A stretch of 64,000 nt of DNA from Cryptomeria japonica (lineage: Eukaryota; Streptophyta; Pinopsida; Cupressales; Cupressaceae). Shown in pieces: positions 11,044 through 20,732 of this stretch. The translations under genes were made by a program, and so were the position numbers. The notes beneath the pieces are model-generated. The model did no database searches, was not told the DNA's origin, and worked only from the letters and a program-made list of their open reading frames with translations. The stretch covers positions 290,407,957-290,471,956 of the forward strand of contig NC_081410.1 in NCBI RefSeq assembly GCF_030272615.1. Reading direction: 5' to 3'. The stretch's first letter is position 1. Each line of letters begins with the position of its first letter.

Positions 11044-11073
11044 TATACCGGCAGATACCGGCAAATACCGACA
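11044..11073 (+). repeat. three tandem 10-base units (ATACCGGCAG) in the E LTR
   Basis: ATACCGGCAG, ATACCGGCAA and ATACCGACAT follow one another about 180 bases upstream of the TATA box. The position fits a U3 enhancer repeat, but this is unproven. Confidence 0.6.
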
Positions 11074-11251
11074 TTGGAAGCATTCAGGCCTACACCGACA
11101 CCAACAACGGTACCGACATCAATACTTCAAGGAAGCCGACATCAAGGAAGATTTATTTAGTAAATCATTTTATAATTATTATCGAGGCCAACATTGAATA
11201 TCTCTTGTAAATGCATTGTAAGCCGACATAAGGCATATCATGTGTAATAGG

Positions 11252-11258
11252 TATATAA
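11252..11258 (+). promoter_or_regulatory. TATA box in the E 3' LTR
   Basis: TATATAA followed by GTCAATC. It is the best TATA candidate in the LTR and lies 86 bases before the AT microsatellite, which could itself be mistaken for one. Confidence 0.35.
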
Positions 11259-11340
11259 GTCAATCTGCTAGGTCAATTTAACATGATGGTATTGTGATGG
11301 AATAGAGATAGACTTATATAGGTATAGCAAAATGTAAGAT

Positions 11341-11343
<3 letters not shown>

Positions 11344-11431
<88 letters not shown>
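11344..11431. repeat. (AT)n microsatellite, 88 bases
   Basis: An uninterrupted alternating AT run inside the E 3' LTR, downstream of its TATA box. It should be highly length-variable. Confidence 0.97.
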
Positions 11432-11433
<2 letters not shown>

Positions 11434-11961
11434 AGATCATTTTTGTATGTGAACATTATATCATGCAATGATCTATAGATAGCTTGGAAAGCATTCTTGG
11501 AGGAGAAGTAATACCGACAATAGTTCAAGTTTGTGAACCAGTACAAAGCAAATCCAAAATCAGAACTATATCTAGCATAGCAGATGCATTCTTGAGTTCA
11601 TTTTTAGTAATTTACTTTGGTAGAAAGCTTGTAGTCAATGAGGCTCTTTAGTGATGAGCAGTATGCTCTAGGCAATGTGCCTTCCTGCAAGTGCAGGCCC
11701 CTGTTTTATGTAATATCTTTTCATATGGCCAATGAACTGATATTGTGGGTCACAAATTCCACTGTGGTTTTTCCTTAGTGAGGTTTTCCATGTATAAATT
11801 ATGCATGTTATGGTGTTCATATATGTGGATGGTTTATTTGCTTCTTGTTATATGCTTATTTGTTTACCGGTACATACATGCATGGTTTAGAAAGTTAAAA
11901 TCTATTCATTTCGTTCGGACACTGATTCACCCCCCCCTCTTAGTGTTCTTAGATCCCAACA

Positions 11962-13230
11962 GATTATGTAGATGATATACTTGCAAAATATCATACAAGA
12001 CAAGAACATTTGAACATCTTGGGCAATATCTTTGATAGTCTTGAAATATACCAGTTAAGATTAAACCCAAAGAAATGTGCATTTGGAGTAACCTCTCGAA
12101 AAGTTCTTGGGTACATTATATCAACTTGTGGAATTGAAGTAGATCTTGAAAAGGTCAAAGCCATCATGGAAATGGAGTCACCTAGGAACATAAGTCAATT
12201 GTGATCTTTACAAGGAAGATTTAAATCAATCAGAAGATTTGTCTCTCAATTAGCAGATAGATGTCATCCATTCACTCATCTTTTACATAAGAATGTTCCA
12301 TTCAAATGGGATCAGAAATGTGAAGAGGCTTTTATGTAAATCAGAGAATATCTTATGAATCCTCCAGTACTAGTATCACTAATCAAAGGGAAACCATTTT
12401 TACTCTATATCTCGGCAACAAATGTATCATTAGGTGCTCTCCTAGCACAACATGATGAAGGAAAAGAAAGAGCGGTGTATTACATCAGTAGAACACTTGT
12501 CGGCTATGAATTGAATTATACATCAATAGAGAAGACATGTCTAGCAGTTGTATTTGCAACTCAGAAGCTGGAACATTAGATGCTGACTCATTATGTGAAA
12601 CTGATAGCAAAGATAGATCCACTAAAGTATCTGCTGAGCAAGTCAACTTTGATAGGCAGACTGGCCAAATGGGTTATGATACAGAGTGAATTTGATATAG
12701 AGTATGTTGATCAAAAAGCTATCAAAGGATAGGTCATTGCTGATCAATTAGTTGAAGCACCCCTACAAGATGACATACCATTGCACATTGAATTTCCTAA
12801 TGCAGACATTCTGGCAATAAGTACAAAATTTTGGGAATTGTACTTTGATGGTTCTTATACACAATATGGATCAGGTGCAGGAATTTTGTTCATCACACCT
12901 CAGGGACACACAATTCCAAAATCATATAGATTGTAGTTTCCATGCACAAACAATACCGCAGAATATGAAGAATTGACTATTGGACTTAAAATGGCCATTG
13001 AATAGAATATCAAGGAATTACATGTCTATGGTGATTCACAGCTTATCATCAACCAAATAAATGATGATTATCAAACTAAGGATGACAAGCTCATGCCCTA
13101 GAAATAGCTGGTAGAAGAGTTTAAAGAACACTTTGAAGAAGTGTCATTCACTCAAATCCCAAGAAATGAGAATAAAGCAACAAATGCAATGGCTATAATA
13201 GCATCTCTCTTGTAGAATCAAGAAAATCAA
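11962..13230 (+). pseudogene. element A pol remnant: C-terminal RT, RNase H and a second RNase H
   Basis: The coding sequence resumes exactly at DYVDDILAKYHTRQEHL, so the catalytic YVDD survives but the fingers and palm before it are gone. It continues through LNPKKCAFGVTSRKVLG, the connection (FVSQLADRCHPFTHLLHK) and the first RNase H (LYISATNVSLGALLAQ, YTSIEKTCLAVVFA). From about 12835 a second, archaeal-type RNase H follows (YFDGSYTQYGSGAGI, NNTAEYEELTIGLKMAIE, VYGDSQLIINQI), which is a hallmark of the Tat lineage. Stops include 12202, 12337, 12577, 12730, 12934, 13003, 13099 and 13105. Several sit where related proteins have Gln or Trp. Enzymatically dead. Confidence 0.85.
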
Positions 13231-13246
13231 TAACACTGAATTCCTG

Positions 13247-14635
13247 GTGGAAGATATCTTAACCCCTACCATTCAATCCCAGCATACCTACATGATTTGC
13301 CATATATCGAGAACCAGTCAATCCTTATACGACCAAACTTATCAGTACTTAAAAGAGAATATCCTTCTGCCTGACCTATCACATAATCAAAGAAGAAATT
13401 TTATCCGTCAGTCATCCCGCTATACTATTATTGCTAATAACTTATATAGGCAAGGTCTAGATAGCACTTTATTGAGATGTCTCAAACAAGAAGAATCTGA
13501 GAAAGTTCTTAATGAAGTTCACATAGGTATTTGTGGCACACACTCAAGTGGATTAACATTGGCTAAGAAAATTCTTCGTATGGGTTACTATTGACCTACT
13601 ATGGAGAGAGATTCATTCACATATGCCAATAAATGCAAACAAAGTCAGATCCATGGGAATCTCATCCATGCACCAGCACAAGAATTGTATCTTATGGCAG
13701 GATCATGGCCATTTTCTCAATGGGGCCTTGATTTAGTAGGTAAGATAAATCCTTCATCCTCTAATGGACATAAGTTCATTTTTGACTGCTACTGAATATT
13801 TCACTAAATGGATTGAAGCAGTACCTTTGAAAAAAGTGATAGGAAAACAAATATCACCATTCATCTTGAATTATATAATCTATCGCTATGGAGTTCCTAT
13901 GACCATTATCATTGATAATGGAAGACCATTTAAGAATCAAGATGTGAAGGAACTATGTGAGTAATTCCATATCTAACATAGGTTTTATACTCCATATTAT
14001 CCACAAGGAAATGGTCAAGTTGAGGCATCAAACAATACTATCTTGAAAATCTTGAAGAAAACAATCAATGAAGCTAGAAAAGAATGGCATATTCAGCCAA
14101 TCCTGCTCTCTGGGCATACCAAACCAACATCCGCACACCAATGGGGGAAACTCCATATTGCTTAGTCTATAGATCAAAAGCTATATTACCAATAGAAGTA
14201 GAGACACCTTCTCTACGAGTTTCCTTGAAATGTCTTATACTTGAAGAACAACAATGAGTCTCTAGACTTCAAGAACTTAAGCTGATCTAGGAACATCGCC
14301 AAAATGCAACAGATCATTTGAAGGTATATCAATAGAGAATGGCAAGAAGTTATAATCACAGAGTCAAGCCACACATTTTTTATATTAGAGATATAGTTCT
14401 ATGCGAGAATCCAAGAAATCAGCAAGACCAAGAAAAGAAGGGTAAATTTGGACCAAATTGGTCAGGTCCTTTTGTCATAGTAGAAGCATATGGCTCAGGA
14501 GCATACACGTTATCTACCTGTGAAGGCGATTGGTTTGGTGAACCTATCAATTCTATCGATCTCAAGAAATTCTATGCTTGGCATATAAAAGTCCTGGAAA
14601 AATCATTAAAAGTATATAAAACCTTGAAGAAATAA
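13247..14635 (+). pseudogene. element A integrase
   Basis: The N-terminal zinc-binding region is weak (IGICGTHSSGLTLAKKIL, then YANKCKQSQIHG). The catalytic core keeps D,D,E: WGLDLVGKI (about 13720), IIIDNGRPFKNQ (about 13915) and PQGNGQVEASNN (about 14010). A frameshift near 13780 separates the first Asp from the rest, and stops at 13963 and 13972 follow. The C-terminal domain (KGKFGPNWSGPFVIVEAYG) ends in a stop at 14633. No chromodomain is visible, as expected for Tat. It sits directly after RNase H, the normal gypsy pol order. Confidence 0.85.
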
Positions 14636-14639
14636 GTAA

Positions 14640-16262
14640 AAAGTAAAAAAGAAGAAAATCCATAAAAAGCATAAAACAACAGAAAAGAAGAAGAAAAAAA
14701 CAATCAAAATATGAAAAAAATGTAATAAATTTAGATAGTGAAAACCTGGTAAGCAAGCTCTATCTAAAAAGTGAGTTCTTCCATCTATGAGATCACTTTG
14801 TGCACCTATTCACTCCATCCTATCACATTTATCGCTGCCATCTATCTTAGCTCATCCATTCATCTTTTGTATCCATTGCTCTGAACCATTAGCAGAAAAT
14901 ATACACCTTACCAACAATGATCAATCTTTGACATACTTGTCATAGTCACTATCTTAGATTTTATCAAAATCAATCGATCTACATTATATCCCGCCATGGT
15001 TTGGATTTTGATCAATTCAAACATCCATAATAAAGTTTTGTTTCCGTTGGGGGAAAAATCCTAAATCCTTTTGCAAAGGTGATCTTTTGAAAAAATTCAA
15101 AACATTTGGAAAACTTAGAAAAACCAAAAACACCCAGGATTTAGAAATAGATAACAAGGCAACAAATGAAGGTCAAGGCATTTCATGACAACTGAATCAT
15201 GAAACTTAGAAAATGAAGAATCAACCAGCAAGTAACAAAAGATTATCAATGATCATTCATTAAGATGATTATATCAGTTAATGACCATGGGAACATGTGA
15301 ATGACATACAAGATTCATTGTTTATATCTTGATTTTATTGCTAAATCATGTACTCTATGCGGCTCAAGGATGTCCATGAATAGAGAAGCTATGATGGGGC
15401 ATGATTATTTTCTTTAATTGTTGTCTGTGGTTTATCTCTTATTAAGGTATGTACTTGTCTAAGGATATGATCGACAAAAGATCAAAGAGGATGTTCTGAG
15501 TCATGCATGTAAAGAGATAATCCTTGTCTGTTCTGCAAGAAATACTCAAGTGGGCTTGATTCATTATATCAAGTTGCTTGTATTAACTTTCTATATCAAA
15601 ATCCATGTAAGAAATACTTAGGTCAACTTGGATCATTATGTCAATTTGTTTGTATTCTCTTACAACATTTTAAAGCTCAATGATGAAATCAAGCACTATT
15701 ACAAGACAAGCATATGAAGAATGGTAGTATCATTTTTTTAGATTAGCTCATTATTCGTTGCATTATAAGCATTTCATTTCATTCATAAATCAATGGCCAT
15801 AAATAAAGATTGAGTATACTTGGACAAACAAAAACAATTTGCATTAGAATCATTGAAGTTTATTAAGATCATTTAGTTGCATCTTTTCACTTAGATTCAT
15901 AAACATTACATATAAAACATCAAAAACATTTGAATAACATATTCCATAATCATTCATTTGCATATAGATCATTTCATTCACATCATTTAAGTTAATAATT
16001 ATTTTTCATTTGTATTTTCAAAATCAAAAGCATGTGATTTCCATCATCATTGTATCATATATAGATCATCATCATAAAAACTTAAAAGAAAAGAAAAGAT
16101 CATCATTGCATCATATATAGATAATCATAATATAGAGTAACATGCATACTAAAATATCATCATATAGAGTCCATGTCTACATATAGATCATCATAAAACA
16201 ATAAAAAGTCCAAGTATACAATGATATCAGATAAAAAATACAAGTGCCTCATCAATATAAAT
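14640..16262. other. spacer between integrase and the antisense ORF of A, no gene
   Basis: AT-rich with no open frame of note. 14640-14720 is A-rich. GTTGGGGGAAAAATCC at 15048-15063 is a purine tract that could act as a second plus-strand primer. From 15880 to 16230 there are loose repeats of CATCATATATAGATCATC. Confidence 0.5.
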
Positions 16263-16266
16263 CTAC

Positions 16267-18362
16267 TCAAGGCTGTCCTATACCACTACCACTTGACTCT
16301 ATCTGTCTCTATGGCTGTGGGCGAGAAGATCCTCCAGATGGCTATCTCATACGATCACCACTCCTTTGAGGAGGTCCCATGACTCCACTGCTGCTAGTAT
16401 CCATCCTCATAGTGGTATGATAGCTACCTACTCTCTAGCTCTTTGTGACTAAATCTTCATATAATCGTCGCTAATGTGATGTCTCCTTCCTGACCCGCAA
16501 TAGTGCTATAATGGTATCAGGTGAGAGAGTGCCTGATCCAACTTGCTGAATATGATCAAGGAGACCCTGAGTATCCTGTTGTCTCCTAACAACCCCATCT
16601 CTCTCTATCATGAGTGTTTGTACTTGTTCTCTAAGTTGATCTATCTATGCTCTAAGACTATCCACAGTCTCTTGCTCTGGCACATCCTGCTTTGACACAT
16701 CCTACTAAGGGACATGAAACCCAGTCCCCTCATCTCCACCTCCTTGTTGACCTACTGGAATCTCAGTCCGAGTAGCTCTAAGAACCCATATCTAATAAGT
16801 GAAACATCATCCTCTGGATCCTCATCCTCTCCACCATGAGATGAAATAACCCTAGGGTCTGGCTAAATTTGACCAAAATCAATGCCTATCCCACAACCCC
16901 CATCCAGTCCAGTCATCCTACCTCCTTATATAGAGGGTAACCCTCTCAATGATCTCATCCCTGCCCTACCAATATCCCTCCTAATCTATCCTACCTCTCT
17001 CCCACCCATAGGAAGTGGTCTCCCAATCCTGCCAACTGGTCCAAACGGTCCTCCACGAACTCTCAATCGACCTCCTCTCCGTCTGGGTCTCCTACCACCT
17101 CCACCTCCGTCTCCTCCCTCATCTCCATCACCTTCAGCCTCATGAGAAACTCTAAGCTCTCGTCTCTATCTCCATCTCCTAATAATGGGATCATATGAAT
17201 CACCATCCTCATCTCCTAAGCTAGGAGGAGGGTCTGTTGGATCGGTAATACGAGGAAACATGTGTGAAAGTATGTACTAAGCATAATCTGCAGTAACCCC
17301 AGGATCTAGAATGTGCAATCTCAAATCATAAGCCACCCTAGGAGTAGCCAAAAAATTTGCACATGTTATCTCAAATGATAATGAAGGTCACCAATCTCGC
17401 CTATCCCTGTACTGTCGTGCATATATCATGACACCAGTAGGCATGGGCTGAATGATACCAAACTGTCTCAGACTGCGACTAATCAACTGTCACTCAATAA
17501 TGTATGGAGTCCGACCAATGAGATATCTACTCTGCATAATAAATGGTAATGTATGTGTATCATCCATCCATGGCTCACAATCAATATAAGGTCTCCAAAT
17601 AACACTATCGAGTGAATCAAGAACCCAACGCCAATACTCCATCTTACCCAACTTATGCTGAGTAATGATACCTACATACAGATAAACATATGGCTGCCTC
17701 TCACCACACGCTTTATGATGAATAGGCCGCATAATAGCAATGTGCTCCTAGCACCAGATCTACAAAAGTGTGCATCCTATAGATAGACTAGGACTCTCAT
17801 CGAAAACAACCTGATGAAGATCATGATACAAATGAGCGAGCATACAAACACCCCATACATATCAAGTCTAATGTTGCATCATGCTTTGAAGAATATCACC
17901 CTGACCAACAACAAAACCTTGAGATCTCCTGTCTAGATAGATGAATCCCCTAATCAAACCTGCAAGAATCACAAGGAGAGTCTTGTAATACATAATCATA
18001 TCCTCCCAATGGATATCTCCTCTTGAAATTCTCTCATCACCAAATATGGCTTTACAAGCCTCTGTCCCTCCATGATTCTGAAAATCACACTAGACTAAAT
18101 CACTGGTCACTGGGATGTGGAGAATCCTGTAGACATCCTCAGGCGACACACTAATCTCACCCATGGGTAGGTGGAAAGTGTTATGCTCACTATGCCATCT
18201 CTCAGCTAAAGCTGTCAACAATCCCTTATTATGGGTAATATCAGGCATGTATAACAAGTGGAATAATTCGTAGGCATCTATATGTCTCACCCCAGCTTGT
18301 GTAAGCTCTGGAACTAAGTGGGGCATAGTCGGGAATTTCTCTCGACACTAGAGAACATCAAG
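16267..18362 (-). pseudogene. antisense plant-mobile-domain ORF of element A
   Basis: Read on the minus strand, this resembles the plant mobile domain (Pfam PF10536, MAIN/MAIL1 family). The N-terminus has PHLVPELTQAGVRHIDAYEL then ALAERWHSEHNTFHLPMGE and VSPEDVYRILHIPV, the classic RW...HTFHLP.GE..vt.EDV..l..lP pattern. Further on are WRPYIDCEPWMD, YLIGRTPYIIE and RSLRQFGIIQPMP. A Gly/Arg-rich tail (about 17000-17150) and a C-terminal coiled coil (LREQVQTLMIERDGVVRRQQ, about 16600) follow. The pieces at 18090-18326 and 17490-17732 share a frame, while the C-terminal part is in another, so there is at least one frameshift plus several TAG stops. Antisense ORFs in this position are known in Tat elements, and plant mobile domains are known from transposable elements. 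What the protein does here is unknown. Confidence 0.8.
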
Positions 18363-18754
18363 TTTCTCCTGTTTACCAAGATAATTTGATCAATTATCAA
18401 TAATCTATCTATCTCTCAAAGAGATCGCTATCTATCACAAAAATAATTGATAAATATTTTCAAATGAAGCAAACCAGTTTATCAAATCAATCTAAACCTA
18501 AAAATCATGGTTTTTTAATCAATCAATGAGTTCAATCAAACTCTGTTATGCTCTTCATCAGAAACTACATTAGTATTTTAGAGCTAATCTATCAATCTAT
18601 CCAATCAAATCAAATCAATCAATCATTTATCCTATCAATCAACATTATCAAATTTCAATCAATCAAGTTCCTATCAATCAACATTATCAAATCACAATAC
18701 CAAAAACTAATCATCCAAGTAAATTTTAACATGAGAAACATCACATAAATTCAT
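18363..18754. other. upstream region of the antisense ORF, low complexity
   Basis: Dominated by AATCAATCAATC/ATCAAATC words. No gene. Confidence 0.4.
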
Positions 18755-19060
18755 TTGAGGTACAAGCGGTAATCTTTTTCACAAAAGCGCTATTCTATTT
18801 GAACACAAGCGCTAAATTAAACATATGCGCTAACATTTTTAACAAATGCGCTAAACCTTGCAACAAATGCATGAAACAAATCATAAGCGCTACCCTATTC
18901 AACATATGCGTGAACATTCAAAGCATAAGCACTAACAAAACAAATGTGCTAACATACATTGCAAAGGCACTAGAAAAATGAACATATGCGCTAACAAAAT
19001 CAAAAGCACTAACATTGAATACAGAAGTGCTAGAAAATAAAATAAAATCACTAAACAAAG
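18755..19060 (-). repeat. degenerate repeats in the leader of the antisense ORF
   Basis: About 15 imperfect units such as ACAAATGCGCTAAC and CAAAAGCACTAACA occur on the plus strand. On the minus strand they read GTTAGTGCTTTTG and TTAGCGCATTTGT, the same family as 1345-1615. The minus-strand order TTAGTGATTTT, TTTTCTAGCACTTCTGTAT, GTTAGTGCTTTTGA parallels 1490-1575 of the sense leader, which shows common origin rather than chance. Confidence 0.7.
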
Positions 19061-19554
19061 ATGCTGAAAATTGAAAAAATTCAAAATAGCCAAACACGCA
19101 CCAAACGAACATGCAAAATTGTATGACAAGTTGCAAAAAGGCTTAGGATAAGGTGCATACCGGATACCCATACTTAGGAGGTCGTTGATATCGTCAAACA
19201 TGCTCAAATCAATGGTTCTCGAATGGGATCACCATTTCGCCACCTCACCAAGATAATCTCTTCACAAGCTGACAAGGATGAAAATGAAATTAACATTACC
19301 TTTAGTTAATTTTATATTTACCATTTGGAAGGGTAATTAATGCTATTAAAATGAGGAAATTTAATTTATTTTTAACAAATAAATTTAATTGAAGGACCTT
19401 TTCAATTATCGTGAGATCAATCATTTATCCAAATTTTTAAACAATTTCACGATCAATCTCCCGAGGGGGCACACAATCAGGATTTTTATCTCCATTAGGA
19501 ACACTATCAAGACTTGATTTAATCTTTAAAACAATGTTGTATTGACATCATTTC

Positions 19555-19568
19555 AAAGAGGGGCAAAA
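19555..19568 (+). other. polypurine tract of element A
   Basis: AAAGAGGGGCAAAA directly precedes the TG of the 3' LTR. This is the expected site of plus-strand priming. Confidence 0.75.
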
Positions 19569-20732
19569 TGTATAAACATAAAAATGGCTATGAGCAATTA
19601 AATAAATATTTAATATTTATTCTTCTATTAAATAGTTAATTTGAAAAGATTAATTTATTTAATTCATTTCGTGTCTTTCTATTAATTAATTTAATTGAAA
19701 TATTTTATTAATTGATTCATTAATCCTATTCCTCTAATAAATTAAATATCTAAATATTTAATTATTCTTCTAATCAGTTAGTTAAATATCTAATATTTAA
19801 TTATTTCTCCAATCATTTAAATATCTAATATTTAATGGTTATTCTTCTATCCTATAGTCTTAAATATTAAATAATTCTTAATTATTTAATCTCTTTTCCA
19901 ACTCATTCTTCCATCTCCACTTCATCTTCCCTTTGCCAACTCATCAATCATGTGGCTAAAGATATTAATATTTCTTAAATATTAATTCATCATTTATCTC
20001 CAACTTCCAAATTTAATGAAATATTGTGTACGTACACATATTTCTTAACCTTCTTCTATATTCTCTCCAACATCCCTACATCTTAGGAAGGACTTGAGTC
20101 CACTTGTCCTCTCATGCCTAAATCTTCTCCAAACATCCCTAGATTCCCTCAGTTAGCAACCCAGTCAAGGTGAGATGAGTGACACTTGTCTTCTCCTTCC
20201 CCCTTTCTCTCCACCTTGACCTTTGCTCACAACCATCCAGATCTGTAGATCTAATCATGACCGTTGATCCAAGCCACATCATCTTATCCTCTCAAAGTCT
20301 ATAAAATCAGGAGTTGAGAAAGAGTTAGTCTTCAAGTGAATTTGCAAGTTAATAATTTGCGAAAACTTATGCATCTGTGAGTTTTAATCTTCAAGCAATT
20401 TAGCATAATAATTTAGCATTTTTCATTTAGCATAATCATTTAGTATTGCATATCATAGTATCAGTTAACTACCAGTTATCAGTCCATTCTTCGTATGCCA
20501 TCTTGGAAGCTATCAGTGCTTGTCTGAGAGCACACCATCTGCAACTAGGAACAATGGAGTTAGGACACAATGAAACTTAAATCATGAAGGTAAAAAATAG
20601 TGTTTTTATTTTAATATCAATTTCATGTAGTTTTATTGGTTGAGTTTGGATTTCCTATAGCAATTTCCTTTGTATTTTGTGAAACTAATATGTAGCAGGT
20701 AGTATTCTGATGATGAAATTCAAGTCGACACA
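19569..20732 (+). repeat. 3' LTR of element A
   Basis: Matches the 5' LTR end to end (TGTATAAACATAAAAATGG at the start, GTCGACACA at the end). Compared with the 5' copy it has extra bases (TTTTTCATTTAGCA, about 20420) and lacks GAGTA near 20315. It keeps the TATA box (20300-20306). Confidence 0.85.

Larger units (their letters stand above)
5674..11961 (+). mobile_element. non-autonomous copia-type LTR element E, nested in A
   Basis: E ends TCAGATCCCAACA next to ATTGGTATCAGATCC, the initiator-Met primer site typical of copia elements. The same LTR end recurs at 11961, where gypsy RT resumes at the aspartates of the catalytic YVDD. Between the LTRs are two decayed ORFs (a coiled-coil/zinc-knuckle protein, then an unknown protein) and no protease, integrase or RT. 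That fits a large retrotransposon derivative mobilised in trans. The 5' LTR is reduced to its last 246 bases, whereas the 3' LTR is 1705 bases. No target duplication can be checked because the left side is a deletion or recombination junction. Confidence 0.75.
10257..11961 (+). repeat. 3' LTR of E (1705 bases)
   Basis: It starts TGTTGGCAATTGACAC after the polypurine tract and ends GATCCCAACA. Inside are a GC-rich 5' third with a G-quadruplex-like run, three copies of a 10-base ATACCGGCAG unit, a TATATAA box at 11252, a long AT microsatellite, and near the end the GGTTTTTCC...GGTTTTCCATGTATAAA block shared by the copia-type LTRs in this window. Confidence 0.8.
61..20732 (+). mobile_element. 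Tat-like Ty3/gypsy LTR retrotransposon A
   Basis: This is a full-length but decayed gypsy element, with matching LTRs at both ends, a primer site, a polypurine tract and a 5 bp target duplication (ACTAC). Order: LTR, primer site, repeat-bearing leader, sense ORF of unknown function (2758-5672), nested element E, RT-RNase H, a second RNase H, integrase, a non-coding spacer, an antisense plant-mobile-domain ORF, antisense-leader repeats, polypurine tract, LTR. The second, archaeal-type RNase H before integrase and an antisense ORF near the 3' LTR are known traits of the Tat lineage. Gag, protease and the N-terminal half of RT are missing, probably lost in a deletion at the left edge of E (about 5673). 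By eye the LTRs differ at about 14 of the first 255 positions, so the insertion is old. Confidence 0.85.

Noticed and set aside
11268-11546. Minus-strand ORF with a long Ile-Tyr repeat
   Set aside because: It is the translation of the AT microsatellite with LTR flanks.
16882-17145. Proline-rich plus-strand ORF
   Set aside because: It is the complement of the Gly/Arg-rich tail of the antisense plant-mobile-domain ORF, which has the recognisable domain.
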